64,000 bases of DNA from an uncultured Aquimarina sp. (GCF_947500065.1 NZ_CANMQT010000001.1:1-64000), one strand, 5' to 3'. Counted from the stretch's first letter, positions 39,052-48,274 are shown. Program-made: numbers and translations. The notes: a model not told the origin generated them from the letters alone.

Positions 39052-39063
39052 TGATATTTGTCA
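39052..39063. promoter_or_regulatory. FNR-core-like dyad TGATATTTGTCA
   Basis: 51 nt upstream of USP start 39000. Confidence 0.6.
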
Positions 39064-39416
39064 GCTTGGTTTGTGAATGTGGGTGAGAAGCATGGTTGAT
39101 GATTAGTGAATTATGATTCGAACCGATAAGTCATACCAGAACTACTTACAATATTCAAGTATATTCAACCGATGATAAGAATGTCCTTTTTGTACCGGTT
39201 AGATTTGCAAAAAAACTTGTAAATGGCATAAATAAATATCAAAAAAAGTAGATCTATTTTATTATAATGAGGAAATACATAGGTTTTGGAATGATCCTAA
39301 CTATTGGAAAAGAGTTCAATAATTTCTTTTAGAATAATCATTTAGTAGTACTTCTTACACATGTTTTTAAGGCTAGATATAACAAAAAACGATAAATGAT
39401 ACATACAAGACACTTT

Positions 39417-39524
39417 ATTAATTCTTAATTATATTTGAAAGACTAACTACACGTAAAAAGATAAATTCTCTGAAAAAATTTTTATCTAAAAAGTTAGATA
39501 GTTAAAATATAATTAAGAATTAAT
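39417..39524 (+). repeat. perfect 20-bp inverted repeat bracketing the leader of the AraC-type gene
   Basis: attaattcttaattatattt (39417-39436) and aaatataattaagaattaat (39505-39524). Confidence 0.8.
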
Positions 39525-40632
39525 GATAGACACATCTTTAGATTCAACAAATTTCTATTTTTTAATTGCTATTTTTCAAGGAATAGTACTGTCGTGTATT
39601 ATAATATTTCGCTCGAGAGATAGCAAGCCAAATCTATTTTTTGGCTTACTTGTATTTTTGTTCTCACTTTCACTTTTACATTTAATTTTAGAAGAATCTA
39701 TTCATGCTTTCAACTCAAAATTTCCGATTCCCATGGAGTTTAGCCTGGCATATGGCCCTTTGGCTTATTTTCATGTAAAGTATATTAAAAATCCTTTAAG
39801 AACATTTAGTTGGAAGGATGTACTTCATTTTTTGCCCTCTTTGCTTTTAGACGTTATTTTTTTTTTGCTGCTTTTTACCTATGTTAGATTCAATCTGGAT
39901 TGGGCAAATGAAAATATCACTTTGATTCAAACGATTGCTCTAGTGTTGGGATTATTTGGGATCGTACAATTGGCAACCTACACCTACTTAATTTATCGTG
40001 AATCAGTAAACATGAAGCCTGTATTACCAGGATTTGAAAAGGTAAAAACATGGCTTAGACATCTAATTTTATCCTGGTGTTTACTTGTTGGCTTTTTATT
40101 GCTAGCTATTCCTATTGCATTATTTTTTATAAAAAAATTGGATACTAATTCTTTGTATTTCTACAAGCCACTTGGAGTTATTTTGGGACTCTTCATTTAC
40201 ATTTTAGGATATTTATATTTATTAAAATATCTTAAGGTTATTAAAAACTATAAAGATCGAGTAAGAAGAATTCATTTTTCTAAAAATGAATTTAATGAAA
40301 AGAAAGAAGAGTTACTTCATGCATTAACCAAAAATCAGCTTTATAAAGATTCTGAACTTACAATACTTAAACTGGCAAAACACCTTGACTGGCCTGTTAA
40401 TAATCTCTCAAGAATCATTAATGACACACTTCATACAAATTTTACAGATCTTATAAATAGCTACAGAGTGGAAGCGTTTAAGCAAAAGCTAATTGAGAGT
40501 GATAGTGATAAATACTCGATTTTGGGTTTAAGTGAAGAGGCAGGCTTTAATTCTAAGACTTCTTTTTATAGAATTTTTAAAAAAGAAACCGGAATGACCC
40601 CTTCAGATTATGTAAAGTCTTTACCTAAATAG
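39523..40632 (+). CDS. AraC-family regulator with N-terminal multi-TM sensor region
   Basis: 7TM-like N-term; C-term YSILGLSEEAGFNSKTSFYRIFKKETGMTPSDY. Confidence 0.85.
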   Translation: MIDTSLDSTNFYFLIAIFQGIVLSCIIIFRSRDSKPNLFFGLLVFLFSLSLLHLILEESIHAFNSKFPIPMEFSLAYGPLAYFHVKYIKNPLRTFSWKDVLHFLPSLLLDVIFFLLLFTYVRFNLDWANENITLIQTIALVLGLFGIVQLATYTYLIYRESVNMKPVLPGFEKVKTWLRHLILSWCLLVGFLLLAIPIALFFIKKLDTNSLYFYKPLGVILGLFIYILGYLYLLKYLKVIKNYKDRVRRIHFSKNEFNEKKEELLHALTKNQLYKDSELTILKLAKHLDWPVNNLSRIINDTLHTNFTDLINSYRVEAFKQKLIESDSDKYSILGLSEEAGFNSKTSFYRIFKKETGMTPSDYVKSLPK

Positions 40633-40839
40633 TTCCAAATGACGATTTGAAACTAACTTAATTATGTTATCTATTCTTTGATAATGATATTTGAAAAATC
40701 CTTAGACGGAATACAGAAGTTATAATTGGGATAAACAAAAATTAAAGTATTAGTCTTATTTTAAAATGCTTAAGTGCTTTAAAATTAAAAATGGTTACAA
40801 AGTATTAAGGACTCCTACTATAAGTAAAAAAGAGTGTTG

Positions 40840-41703
40840 ATGATAAAATTAGAAAAAAGCGTTTGGTTATATATTGGTTTAGTATTTCTATTCACATATA
40901 CTTTCCAGATTATTACTATTGTAAATGGTGGAGATGATTTTACTCTATCACGTCTTTTTATTGGACTGACTATGTTCTTTCCAGGAATTGGAGCCATTAT
41001 CTATTTAACAAAAACTAAACAAGGATTTAAGTATATCAATTGGAATATTGGAAAATTCAAATTTATTGCCTTAAGCGTATTACTTCCATCTTTAATTACA
41101 TTTTTTGGAATTATTATATTTGAAAATATAGGGTTAGCCTCAAACAACGTTTTTCTAATTGATGACAGTCAAGTTCATAGTATTGAAATCTTTCTTATAT
41201 TGGATACAGACGAACAAAGTATTCCATTTTTCTTTCTTAATTTTTTAATCACCGGAATTGGTTCTTCATTAATCACTGGTTTTTTAACCATAGGTGAAGA
41301 AATAGGATGGAGAGGATTTCTTCAAAAAAAATTATTAGAGAAAAATAGTGTGTTTAAATCGCTTACATTCTTGGGGATTCTCTGGGGATTTTGGCATTTT
41401 CCTATAATTATTAATGGATTTAATTATCCTGAACATCCTATATTAGGAGCTTTTTTGATTTTTCCATTAACAACTGTTTTTATTTCATATTTCTTTGGCT
41501 GGTTGAGTATCAATTCAAAAAGTGTCTGGCCGGCTGTAATTGCACATGGCAGTCTAAATTCAGTAATGATTTTCTTGTTTGAAATGGATTTTGGTGATCA
41601 AAAACTTAAAGGCAATATTGCAATATTGGGGTTATGGATAATTATAGGTATGATATCCTTTTACCTAATAGCCTCTAAAAAAACATCAAAAAATGAAATA
41701 TAA
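40840..41703 (+). CDS. CPBP/CAAX-family intramembrane protease
   Basis: GEEIGWRGFLQKKL, GFWHFP, AHGSLNS. Confidence 0.88.
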   Translation: MIKLEKSVWLYIGLVFLFTYTFQIITIVNGGDDFTLSRLFIGLTMFFPGIGAIIYLTKTKQGFKYINWNIGKFKFIALSVLLPSLITFFGIIIFENIGLASNNVFLIDDSQVHSIEIFLILDTDEQSIPFFFLNFLITGIGSSLITGFLTIGEEIGWRGFLQKKLLEKNSVFKSLTFLGILWGFWHFPIIINGFNYPEHPILGAFLIFPLTTVFISYFFGWLSINSKSVWPAVIAHGSLNSVMIFLFEMDFGDQKLKGNIAILGLWIIIGMISFYLIASKKTSKNEI

Positions 41704-42448
41704 AGTTTATATATTCCTAATGACTATTTTACTTGTTTTTTGTGAAGTAAAAAGTCAAAATCGAATACAAATTAATATCCCAACTGCTGATTTTGAAACA
41801 GAATATGTCTGGAGAACCATTCAAGATATTAACTTCTTTGAAGACAATAATTATCAAATAAGCCTTCCAAAAGATCCATTAATCGAAGACTTAAAGATTA
41901 AAGCTAAAAAGGAAAAGCTAACAAATGAAGATTACAATAAATTAAAAACATTTATACGAGATAGTGTTTACGATGTCACTGACTATCAAAAAGGGTATGA
42001 AAAAATTAAAAACCAACTACCCCTAATTAATAATCTAGTGAATGAAATAAGTGAGTTAGATTATAAATGGAATTTTAAAGAATTTAGTGTTTATAATATA
42101 AATCTTACGCTTTATGGCCCAGGTGGTAGGTATGATTCTGATGAAGGTTCAATATTAATTTTTACTACATCCAAAGGGCAGTTTAAAAGTTATGACAATC
42201 CTGCAAATACAATTATTCATGAAATAATACATATCGGAATTGAATCGGCTATAATTAATAAATTTCAAGTTCCTCATCCTTTAAAAGAAAGAATAGTTGA
42301 CACATTTGTATTGTTAAATTTCAAAGATGATTTACCAAATTATCGGATACAAAACATGGGAGAGTATAGAACAGATACTTATATTAAAACTAAAGCAGAT
42401 TTAAAAAGTTTATATAGTATTGTCAAAAAAATAATGAAGTCTAAATGA
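41693..42448 (+). CDS. secreted putative zinc metallopeptidase
   Basis: signal peptide; TIIHEIIHIGIES (HExxH). Confidence 0.6.
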   Translation: MKYKVYIFLMTILLVFCEVKSQNRIQINIPTADFETEYVWRTIQDINFFEDNNYQISLPKDPLIEDLKIKAKKEKLTNEDYNKLKTFIRDSVYDVTDYQKGYEKIKNQLPLINNLVNEISELDYKWNFKEFSVYNINLTLYGPGGRYDSDEGSILIFTTSKGQFKSYDNPANTIIHEIIHIGIESAIINKFQVPHPLKERIVDTFVLLNFKDDLPNYRIQNMGEYRTDTYIKTKADLKSLYSIVKKIMKSK

Positions 42449-42469
42449 CAAGTAAAATTATATAATACA

Positions 42470-42630
42470 ATGAAAAACTATTGTTCTCTATTCATTTTAT
42501 CGTTATTATATTCTCAGTTAATGCACAAGATTTAACTAAAAAAGAAATCAATGAGATAACCAATAAAATACCTAAACTTATTTTGGAGAACTATGTATTG
42601 AGTGAAAAGAAGGTAGAAATTACCAGATAG
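42470..42630 (+). pseudogene. truncated/frameshifted secreted gene N-terminus (S41-peptidase-like leader)
   Basis: frame ..FSVNAQDLTKKEINEITNKIPKLILENYVLSEKKVEITR* then hairpin element. Confidence 0.45.
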
Positions 42631-42733
42631 CGCGGATTTAAGGTTGTAATCCGTGCGATAATCAGTAAAACAAAGACTGAACTCTTTTTACATATAGAGT
42701 TCAGCCTCTTTGTAAGTAGAAACAATCAGTTTA
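42628..42733. repeat. REP-like hairpin plus terminator element, copy 1
   Basis: tagcgcggatttaaggttgtaatccgtgcgata...ctgaactc..gagttcag...aagtagaaacaatcagttta; copies at 50444 and (partial) 47673. Confidence 0.75.
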
Positions 42734-42737
42734 CCCC

Positions 42738-42820
42738 CGCTCTTCGAAGTTTGCAACTTCGATGTGTTAAGGCTTATTAGTAATAGTATTTTATATTTAT
42801 CTAATAAGATCAATAAAGCT
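42738..42820. repeat. about 80-bp repeat (gctcttcgaagtttgcaacttcgatgtgttaag...tctaataagatcaataaagctaaa), copy 1
   Basis: near-identical to 46852-46931. Confidence 0.8.
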
Positions 42821-43075
42821 AAAAATTTGATAACAATCTTAATCATATTAATTTTACTAGGAATTGTAATTGTCTGGTTTATTTGGTATCTAAACAAGAA
42901 CCGATGTCCTAAATGCAAAGCAAGTTTTTTCTACTATAATTTAACAGAAACAAAAATACTAGGTTATGATCCAGACTATAAATTTGTAAGGATTGACCAA
43001 CAAACTTACAATTGTTTAAAATGTAAACATCGCTGGAAAGAAATAACGAGGTATGATGAGAAGGATGGTTATTAG
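42764..43075 (+). CDS. small membrane protein with zinc ribbon (CPKC..CLKC); 5' end supplied by the repeat
   Basis: NRCPKCKASFFYYN...TYNCLKCKHRWKEI. Confidence 0.5.
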   Translation: MLRLISNSILYLSNKINKAKNLITILIILILLGIVIVWFIWYLNKNRCPKCKASFFYYNLTETKILGYDPDYKFVRIDQQTYNCLKCKHRWKEITRYDEKDGY

Positions 43076-43127
43076 GATAAAAAAAAGGATGATATCCTTT
43101 AAGGGAACAAAACACACTATAGATAAT

Positions 43128-43148
43128 TAAAAGTTCAAATAAAAGATG
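43128..43148 (+). repeat. gene-junction repeat copy A (taaaagttcaaataaaagATG)
   Basis: ends at ATG of 43146 CDS; one-base insertion. Confidence 0.6.
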
Positions 43149-43472
43149 AATTTCACTGAATTATCAGCACTAATAGATGTGTTCTATGAAAAACCTTGGA
43201 AGTTTCGTATGAAACTTTTTAGTATGGACTATCCTACTAATTGGCAATCTGCTATATGGAGTCCAACGGATAATTATGTAGAGAGTCATAGTTGTTTAAC
43301 TCAGTTTTCTGATTTAGAAAATATAGAAATAAATCCTATCGAGGACAGGTATATTGGAAGATTAGTTCCGAATAGAATTTATGATCATTCTCAAGAGATC
43401 TTTGATATACTTAAAGATCATACTGTCGAATATAAAATGCAACAAACCTTAATACTAATAAAAGTTCAATAA
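43146..43472 (+). CDS. hypothetical protein (cassette-like), C-terminus -IKVQ encoded by repeat
   Basis: 108 aa, starts and ends in junction repeats. Confidence 0.6.
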   Translation: MNFTELSALIDVFYEKPWKFRMKLFSMDYPTNWQSAIWSPTDNYVESHSCLTQFSDLENIEINPIEDRYIGRLVPNRIYDHSQEIFDILKDHTVEYKMQQTLILIKVQ

Positions 43473-43480
43473 AACGATAG
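43459..43480 (+). repeat. gene-junction repeat copy B (ataaaagttcaataaaacgata)
   Basis: contains stop codon of 43146-43472. Confidence 0.8.
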
Positions 43481-43616
43481 AATTAGGTAACTATATTTCG
43501 AATATTGAGAATAGATAGTTCTAATAATTATATAACTACGTTAGGAAACATTTGAACCAAGTCAAGTAACATTTCCCTGTTTTAAACGTCATCCTTCTAT
43601 AACCAACTCTATAAAC

Positions 43617-45179
43617 GTGAAAAAGAAGGCATTTAAATTTCTTAAAATCTTTTCTACAATATCTCTGTTACTAGTAGTAATTATAATAACTGCTATTTTG
43701 TGGCCAATGCCAAAATTAAAATCGCCTATAAAGCATGAGATAGTTTTCATAAAATCTATTACTGTTATTGATGTAGAATCTGGGAATCTTTTAGAAAATC
43801 GAGATATTCTCATAAAAAACAATAAAATTATTGCCATCGATACTACTGGCATATTAAAAGTAGACTCAAACGCTATAATTATTAATGGCAGTAATAAATA
43901 TACAATGCCAGGTTTGTGGGATATGCATACACATTCAAATCAACATTCAGAATGGCTGCACCATCCACTTTACATAGCAAACGGTGTTACGGGTATTCGC
44001 GATATGTCAGGTCAACTTAATGAAAGAGATAGTTATTGGGCTGGCAGTAAAGAACGTTTACATTGGAATTCAGAATTGAATACTAATCAAAGAATAACTC
44101 CAAGATATGTTCTGCAAAGTAGTTACCAAATTGACGGTGCTTCTTCTGTTCCCGATAACTTTCCAGAATTTTTTAAGCTTGAGAAAGACGAACATGTTGA
44201 TTCTATTTTAAGTTTTTATAAAAATGAAAAAGTAAATTTCATTAAAGTATATCAACAAATACAACCCGATATATATAGAAAGTTAGCTTTAGCTGCACCA
44301 AAACATGGATTGCACCTCGCGGGTCACAAACCAATGTTTATAAGCCTTGAAGAGGCGGTTGTATTGGGACAAAGAAGTTTTGAACACGAGCGTATTTTTA
44401 TGTTTGAGTCTTTTCCTGAAGCAGATAGTTTGCGAAATCCCAAAAACTGGAAAGCATTCTTTTCGAAATCAAAAAAATCAATAGTTGAAGATTTTAATCC
44501 AAAAATTGCAATTAAACTAATGACGCTAATGAAAGAAAATAACGCGTATTGGACACCAACGCTTCAAACCCTCAAATTCGAGGCATATGCTCATAAACCC
44601 ACTTTTACAGACAATCCCAACTTAAAATATGTCACCTCTATACGAAAAGACTTGTGGTGGGGAATTGATGTAAGAAATAATAAGAAAAAGAATTTATCAG
44701 AAGAAGGAAATGGATTGAGTACGAATTTTTACAATGCGGTAAAAAAACAGATTAAAATGGCCAATGATATCGGAGTCCCGATTATGACGGGAACAGATGT
44801 GACCGATTCCTATACTTTTGCAGGGTTTAGTATGCATGATGAATTAGAAGATTTAACAAAAAGCGGTTTGTCCAACCTTGAGGCTTTACAAAGTGCTACT
44901 ATTGTTCCATCGAAGTTTATTGGAAAAGAGGAAGATTATGGAACAATCGAAAATGGTAAAATTGCAGATTTAATAATTTTAAATAAAAATCCTTTAGAAA
45001 ATATTGCCAATTCTAGAACAATCGATGGTATTATTATGAATGGAATTTATTATAATTCAGATAAGTTAAATGAACTAAAAAAATTCACACAATCGATTTC
45101 GTCAAGTTTTCATATGAACGTTAAAGTCTTTTATAGTCTCATAAGTAGTCCTCTAGTTAGAGTACAGTTTGCGGATTAA
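43617..45179 (+). CDS. amidohydrolase family protein (GTG start)
   Basis: MPGLWDMHTHSNQHS...GTDVT...NGKIADLIILNKNPLENI. Confidence 0.88.
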   Translation: MKKKAFKFLKIFSTISLLLVVIIITAILWPMPKLKSPIKHEIVFIKSITVIDVESGNLLENRDILIKNNKIIAIDTTGILKVDSNAIIINGSNKYTMPGLWDMHTHSNQHSEWLHHPLYIANGVTGIRDMSGQLNERDSYWAGSKERLHWNSELNTNQRITPRYVLQSSYQIDGASSVPDNFPEFFKLEKDEHVDSILSFYKNEKVNFIKVYQQIQPDIYRKLALAAPKHGLHLAGHKPMFISLEEAVVLGQRSFEHERIFMFESFPEADSLRNPKNWKAFFSKSKKSIVEDFNPKIAIKLMTLMKENNAYWTPTLQTLKFEAYAHKPTFTDNPNLKYVTSIRKDLWWGIDVRNNKKKNLSEEGNGLSTNFYNAVKKQIKMANDIGVPIMTGTDVTDSYTFAGFSMHDELEDLTKSGLSNLEALQSATIVPSKFIGKEEDYGTIENGKIADLIILNKNPLENIANSRTIDGIIMNGIYYNSDKLNELKKFTQSISSSFHMNVKVFYSLISSPLVRVQFAD

Positions 45180-45272
45180 AACGTTTGCAAACAATGGTAA
45201 CCGTTGCACAACTTATTTCTTAATAAAATTTGATAAATTCAAAAAGAACATGATCACAAACCTAATGATTAA

Positions 45273-45293
45273 CTAAAGTTCAATAAACCGATG
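45273..45293 (+). repeat. gene-junction repeat copy C (ctaaagttcaataaaccgatg)
   Basis: consensus match; following ORF only 11 codons. Confidence 0.85.
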
Positions 45294-45351
45294 TGCTATG
45301 AGATTATGGAAATTAACCTGTGTTAGAAGTTCGGGAAAGGCACCTGATAAC

Positions 45352-45376
45352 TCGGGTTTTTAATCCGAGATTGATA
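45352..45376. repeat. REP-like hairpin (ctcgggtttttaatccgag)
   Basis: short stem-loop. Confidence 0.4.
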
Positions 45377-45479
45377 TCACGAATTCCATTAATTGGATTG
45401 CATTACTTTTTTTTTATAATCGAACAATATTACCTTGCTTTAAAATGCATTAGATAGAGGTTGTAAAATTAGAACCTGC

Positions 45480-45512
45480 TCTTCGAAGTTTGTAACTTCG
45501 AATTGTCAAGCG
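45480..45512. repeat. hairpin gctcttcgaagtttgtaacttcgaattgtcaag
   Basis: same hairpin as at 42738, 46852, 52647, 54083. Confidence 0.65.
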
Positions 45513-45593
45513 ATTGCAATACTATTTTTAATTAAAGTGTGTAAATACTAGATGTAATAAAACTGTTGTTGTTTGTTAGTGGTCTATTCTTAT

Positions 45594-46016
45594 TTACTTT
45601 TTATAACGATTTGGCAAGAACTTCTTTCCTATTATCAACTGTGAAATATGAATTAGAATAGCAGAAACAAGAATAAAGATGGATGTTTCTTGTAGGCCAT
45701 TAGTGAGAAATAACAAAAAATCTGATCCTGTCGTGTAATAATTAATGAACACTCTTACATACAATACAATAAAACCAATAGCTGCAAACGTATAAACATG
45801 TTTAGCTGTATTTTTAAATATATAAACCATACCTGTATAGATCCAAAAACATCCAAATACATAAATAAGCCAAATAAAATCAAAATCCGATCCTCTTTTC
45901 ACAAATGTCATGGGGTCTATTAACTCTACGATAAACTGATTGATATATGCAGCTAGAAGGATTACTACAAAATTAATAGCACAACTGATTAGATGAAATT
46001 TTAAGGTGTTACTCAT
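45594..46016 (-). CDS. four-TM membrane protein, candidate immunity protein
   Basis: 140 aa; start codon overlaps the stop of the toxin-like ORF (TAATG). Confidence 0.6.
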   Translation of the reverse strand: MSNTLKFHLISCAINFVVILLAAYINQFIVELIDPMTFVKRGSDFDFIWLIYVFGCFWIYTGMVYIFKNTAKHVYTFAAIGFIVLYVRVFINYYTTGSDFLLFLTNGLQETSIFILVSAILIHISQLIIGKKFLPNRYKK

Positions 46017-46648
46017 TACAAATAAAAATAGGTGTTATTATCATTCTCTAACTCTCTAGATTCACTAAAACTTAAGGCGCTATCACATCGTATCGTACCA
46101 TCTCCACTACTACCTCTTTGTCCTCTTCCAGCTCCAATAGAACAAAACCCATCATCGGAGAACACATGTTTAGTAATACTTGTTATGATTTCGACGTGCG
46201 ATTTTCCAAAAACAACAATATCACCAGGTTCTACTTCTCTATAATTCGCTCTTTTTTTCAATGTAGATTGCTCATTAATTATTTGTCTTGGATCATAATA
46301 ATGCCTGTTGACTGATGTAAAACTTCGTTTGCTGTAAGCATAGATTGCGTCTCCTACAAATACGTTACATAACCATATTTTATGAGATCCGGTCATACTC
46401 CAAAAAACACTATACAATCTACTATCCCAACTAGAATAGGCACTTTTTAAGCGTGCTAGATCATTCTTGTTTTTTTTAACATCACTAGCAGTATAATGGA
46501 AACCACCTAAGGTTGATAAGGTGCTTTTTTGAGAACTCGTTAAAGATTGCCAGTCGCTCCAGCTACTAAAATTAGAAGGTTTTTTAGTAGCTCCTGCTAA
46601 TTTTGGGTTAGGAGAAAAAAACCAGTTCTGTTTTTTAATATGAAAATC
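46016..46648 (-). pseudogene. orphan C-terminal toxin module, papain-like/CHAP-NlpC amidase-like domain; no N-terminus or ATG
   Basis: frame open to 46648 (77 codons upstream of annotated TTG): ..PNPKLAGATKKPSNFSSWSDWQSLTSSQKSTLSTLGGFHYTASDV..; WLCNVFVGDAIYAY...EPGDIVVFGKSHVEIIT. Confidence 0.55.
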
Positions 46649-46851
46649 TCAATAGGAGTTCATAACCATTCGGTTTTGACCTAATTTTATAGCTTCATTT
46701 TCTAAGCCCATATATTGTCTTTGAGTTCAATGGTTAAAAGATACTATCAATTTTACAGAACGTAAAAAATTAAGGGAAATTTTATTTTATTGTTCGGTCA
46801 GTTGTAGAACACTCACTAAGTAAATTAATTTTACAGTTAAATACCTAGCTC

Positions 46852-46931
46852 TTCGAAGTTTGTAACTTCGATGTGTTAAGTTATTAGTACTAATATTTTA
46901 TATTTATCTAATAAGATCCATAAAGCTAAAA
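46852..46931. repeat. about 80-bp repeat, copy 2
   Basis: near-identical to 42738-42820. Confidence 0.8.
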
Positions 46932-46941
46932 GGAAACAGTC

Positions 46942-46963
46942 ATTAAAGTTCAATAAACCGGTG
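46942..46963 (+). repeat. gene-junction repeat copy D (attaaagttcaataaaccggtg)
   Basis: ends at GTG start of 46961 CDS. Confidence 0.8.
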
Positions 46964-47206
46964 GGAAAATTTAAGATTAGAGGAATAGTTTTTGGTAGTT
47001 TGAAACCCAAAACAATAACTATTCATGTAGGATATGATTATGGAATGGCTGATAGCGGAGGACTCAAAGAGGTACATGTAAATATTGTGCCTGAAGACTG
47101 TAGAATTCCCAACTCTTATGTTTGGGTAACTTTAGATGATGGTTTGGTAATCAAGGTTGAAAAAATGAGTGTTCAAGAAACTAAGGAAAACTTAAAAATT
47201 CAATAG
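46961..47206 (+). CDS. hypothetical protein (cassette-like), GTG start
   Basis: 81 aa, C-terminus -KIQ in degenerate repeat; partial duplicate at 47560-47665. Confidence 0.55.
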   Translation: MGKFKIRGIVFGSLKPKTITIHVGYDYGMADSGGLKEVHVNIVPEDCRIPNSYVWVTLDDGLVIKVEKMSVQETKENLKIQ

Positions 47207-47213
47207 TCAGATG
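47191..47213 (+). repeat. gene-junction repeat copy E, degenerate (cttaaaaattcaatagtcagatg)
   Basis: same stop-N4-ATG spacing as consensus. Confidence 0.5.
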
Positions 47214-47567
47214 AAATTACGTGATAATCTAGGCTTTTCTATTTTTATAGGAATCGTTCTGATATTTGTTATTGGCTATCTATCTCAGCAACCGAAAGAG
47301 TATAGTCTAAAAAAGAATAGAAAACTGGTTCTTTCAGTCGTTACTAAGGTTTCTGATAAAGGTAAAGAATCAGGAAGCATTAAATATAAATTTATCTATA
47401 ATGATAAAGTATACAAAAATTCTGATCCGTTAAATCCTGGTTGGCCTAGGCATGTTAGAAAAAGAAAACCAAATGTTGGTGAATATTATTATGCCGAATT
47501 TGATAGCTTAAAACCAAGCAATTCGAAAATCATAATTGGAGAATACCCTGTAAAACTAAAGGAATAG
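47211..47567 (+). CDS. membrane-anchored hypothetical (possible immunity-like)
   Basis: 118 aa, N-terminal TM. Confidence 0.6.
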   Translation: MKLRDNLGFSIFIGIVLIFVIGYLSQQPKEYSLKKNRKLVLSVVTKVSDKGKESGSIKYKFIYNDKVYKNSDPLNPGWPRHVRKRKPNVGEYYYAEFDSLKPSNSKIIIGEYPVKLKE

Positions 47568-47668
47568 TTTTAGGTAGTTTGAAACCCAAAACAATAACTA
47601 CTCATATTAGGATATGATTATGGAATAAATGATAGTAGAGAATTTAAAAAGGTACATGTACCTACTAA
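47560..47668 (+). pseudogene. partial degenerate duplicate of 46961-47206 gene
   Basis: ggaatagttttaggtagtttgaaacccaaaacaataacta..catattaggatatgattatggaat.. Confidence 0.75.
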
Positions 47669-47672
47669 ATGA

Positions 47673-47990
47673 AAAAGACTGAACTCTTTTTACATATAGA
47701 ATTCAGTCTCTTTTTAAGTAGAAACAATCAGTTTACTAAAGCTTTTATTGTTTTGTTGCTTCTTTAAATGCTTTTACACCTCCAACAATAGGAATTGAAA
47801 TAGATGTTGCATCCAGATCAATAGTAAGTTCAGTTCCTGGTTTCGGTAATAATGTGAATTTATTATCACTAGAAAAAATCATCACTCCAATTTGTTGTCC
47901 TTTTTTAATGATCTGATCGTCTGGCTGTAAATCAAAAGACATCTCATAGAACGCACCTGGTTTTAACGCTTCGCTTTGTGTTAATGATTT
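47673..47990 (-). pseudogene. duplicated 3' end (about 80 codons) of the S15 peptidase gene plus its terminator
   Basis: near-identical to about 50484-50805. Confidence 0.85.
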
Positions 47991-48027
47991 CGATAGCGTG
48001 GAAATGTTTTCCAAGAGGAATAATAAT

Positions 48028-48049
48028 CTAAAAGTTCAATAAAACGATG
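48028..48049 (+). repeat. gene-junction repeat copy F (ctaaaagttcaataaaacgatg)
   Basis: consensus match ending in ATG of an 8-codon ORF. Confidence 0.85.
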
Positions 48050-48138
48050 AAAAAAGGTATGATAATAAGGTAACATTTCACTCCATTTAGATACTTACTA
48101 ATAGAACCTTTACAATTTAAATTAAAATAAGCTTAAAT

Positions 48139-48189
48139 ATGGGAATGATTGGAAATATCATAAGAGTATCTGAAGACATTCATCTTTAA
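48139..48189 (+). pseudogene. DUF1877-like N-terminal fragment MGMIGNIIRVSEDIHL*
   Basis: resembles MGMIxNxxRVSEEE start of DUF1877/YfbM family. Confidence 0.5.
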
Positions 48190-48235
48190 GCAATAGTTTC
48201 TCTAAAATAATGAAAAACAAAAAACTACTTCTAAC

Positions 48236-48256
48236 CTAAAAGTTCAACAAAACGAT
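48236..48256 (+). repeat. gene-junction repeat copy G (ctaaaagttcaacaaaacgat)
   Basis: 18 nt upstream of 48275 CDS. Confidence 0.75.
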
Positions 48257-48274
48257 AATTAAAAACAAAATATC

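Noticed and set aside
43590-43620. ccaactctataaacgtg before the amidohydrolase GTG as an eleventh junction repeat
   Set aside because: Only the last few bases resemble the consensus; could be chance in AT-rich DNA.
47745-48014. 89-aa ORF as an independent gene
   Set aside because: It is a duplicated tail of the S15 peptidase gene with a fortuitous upstream start.
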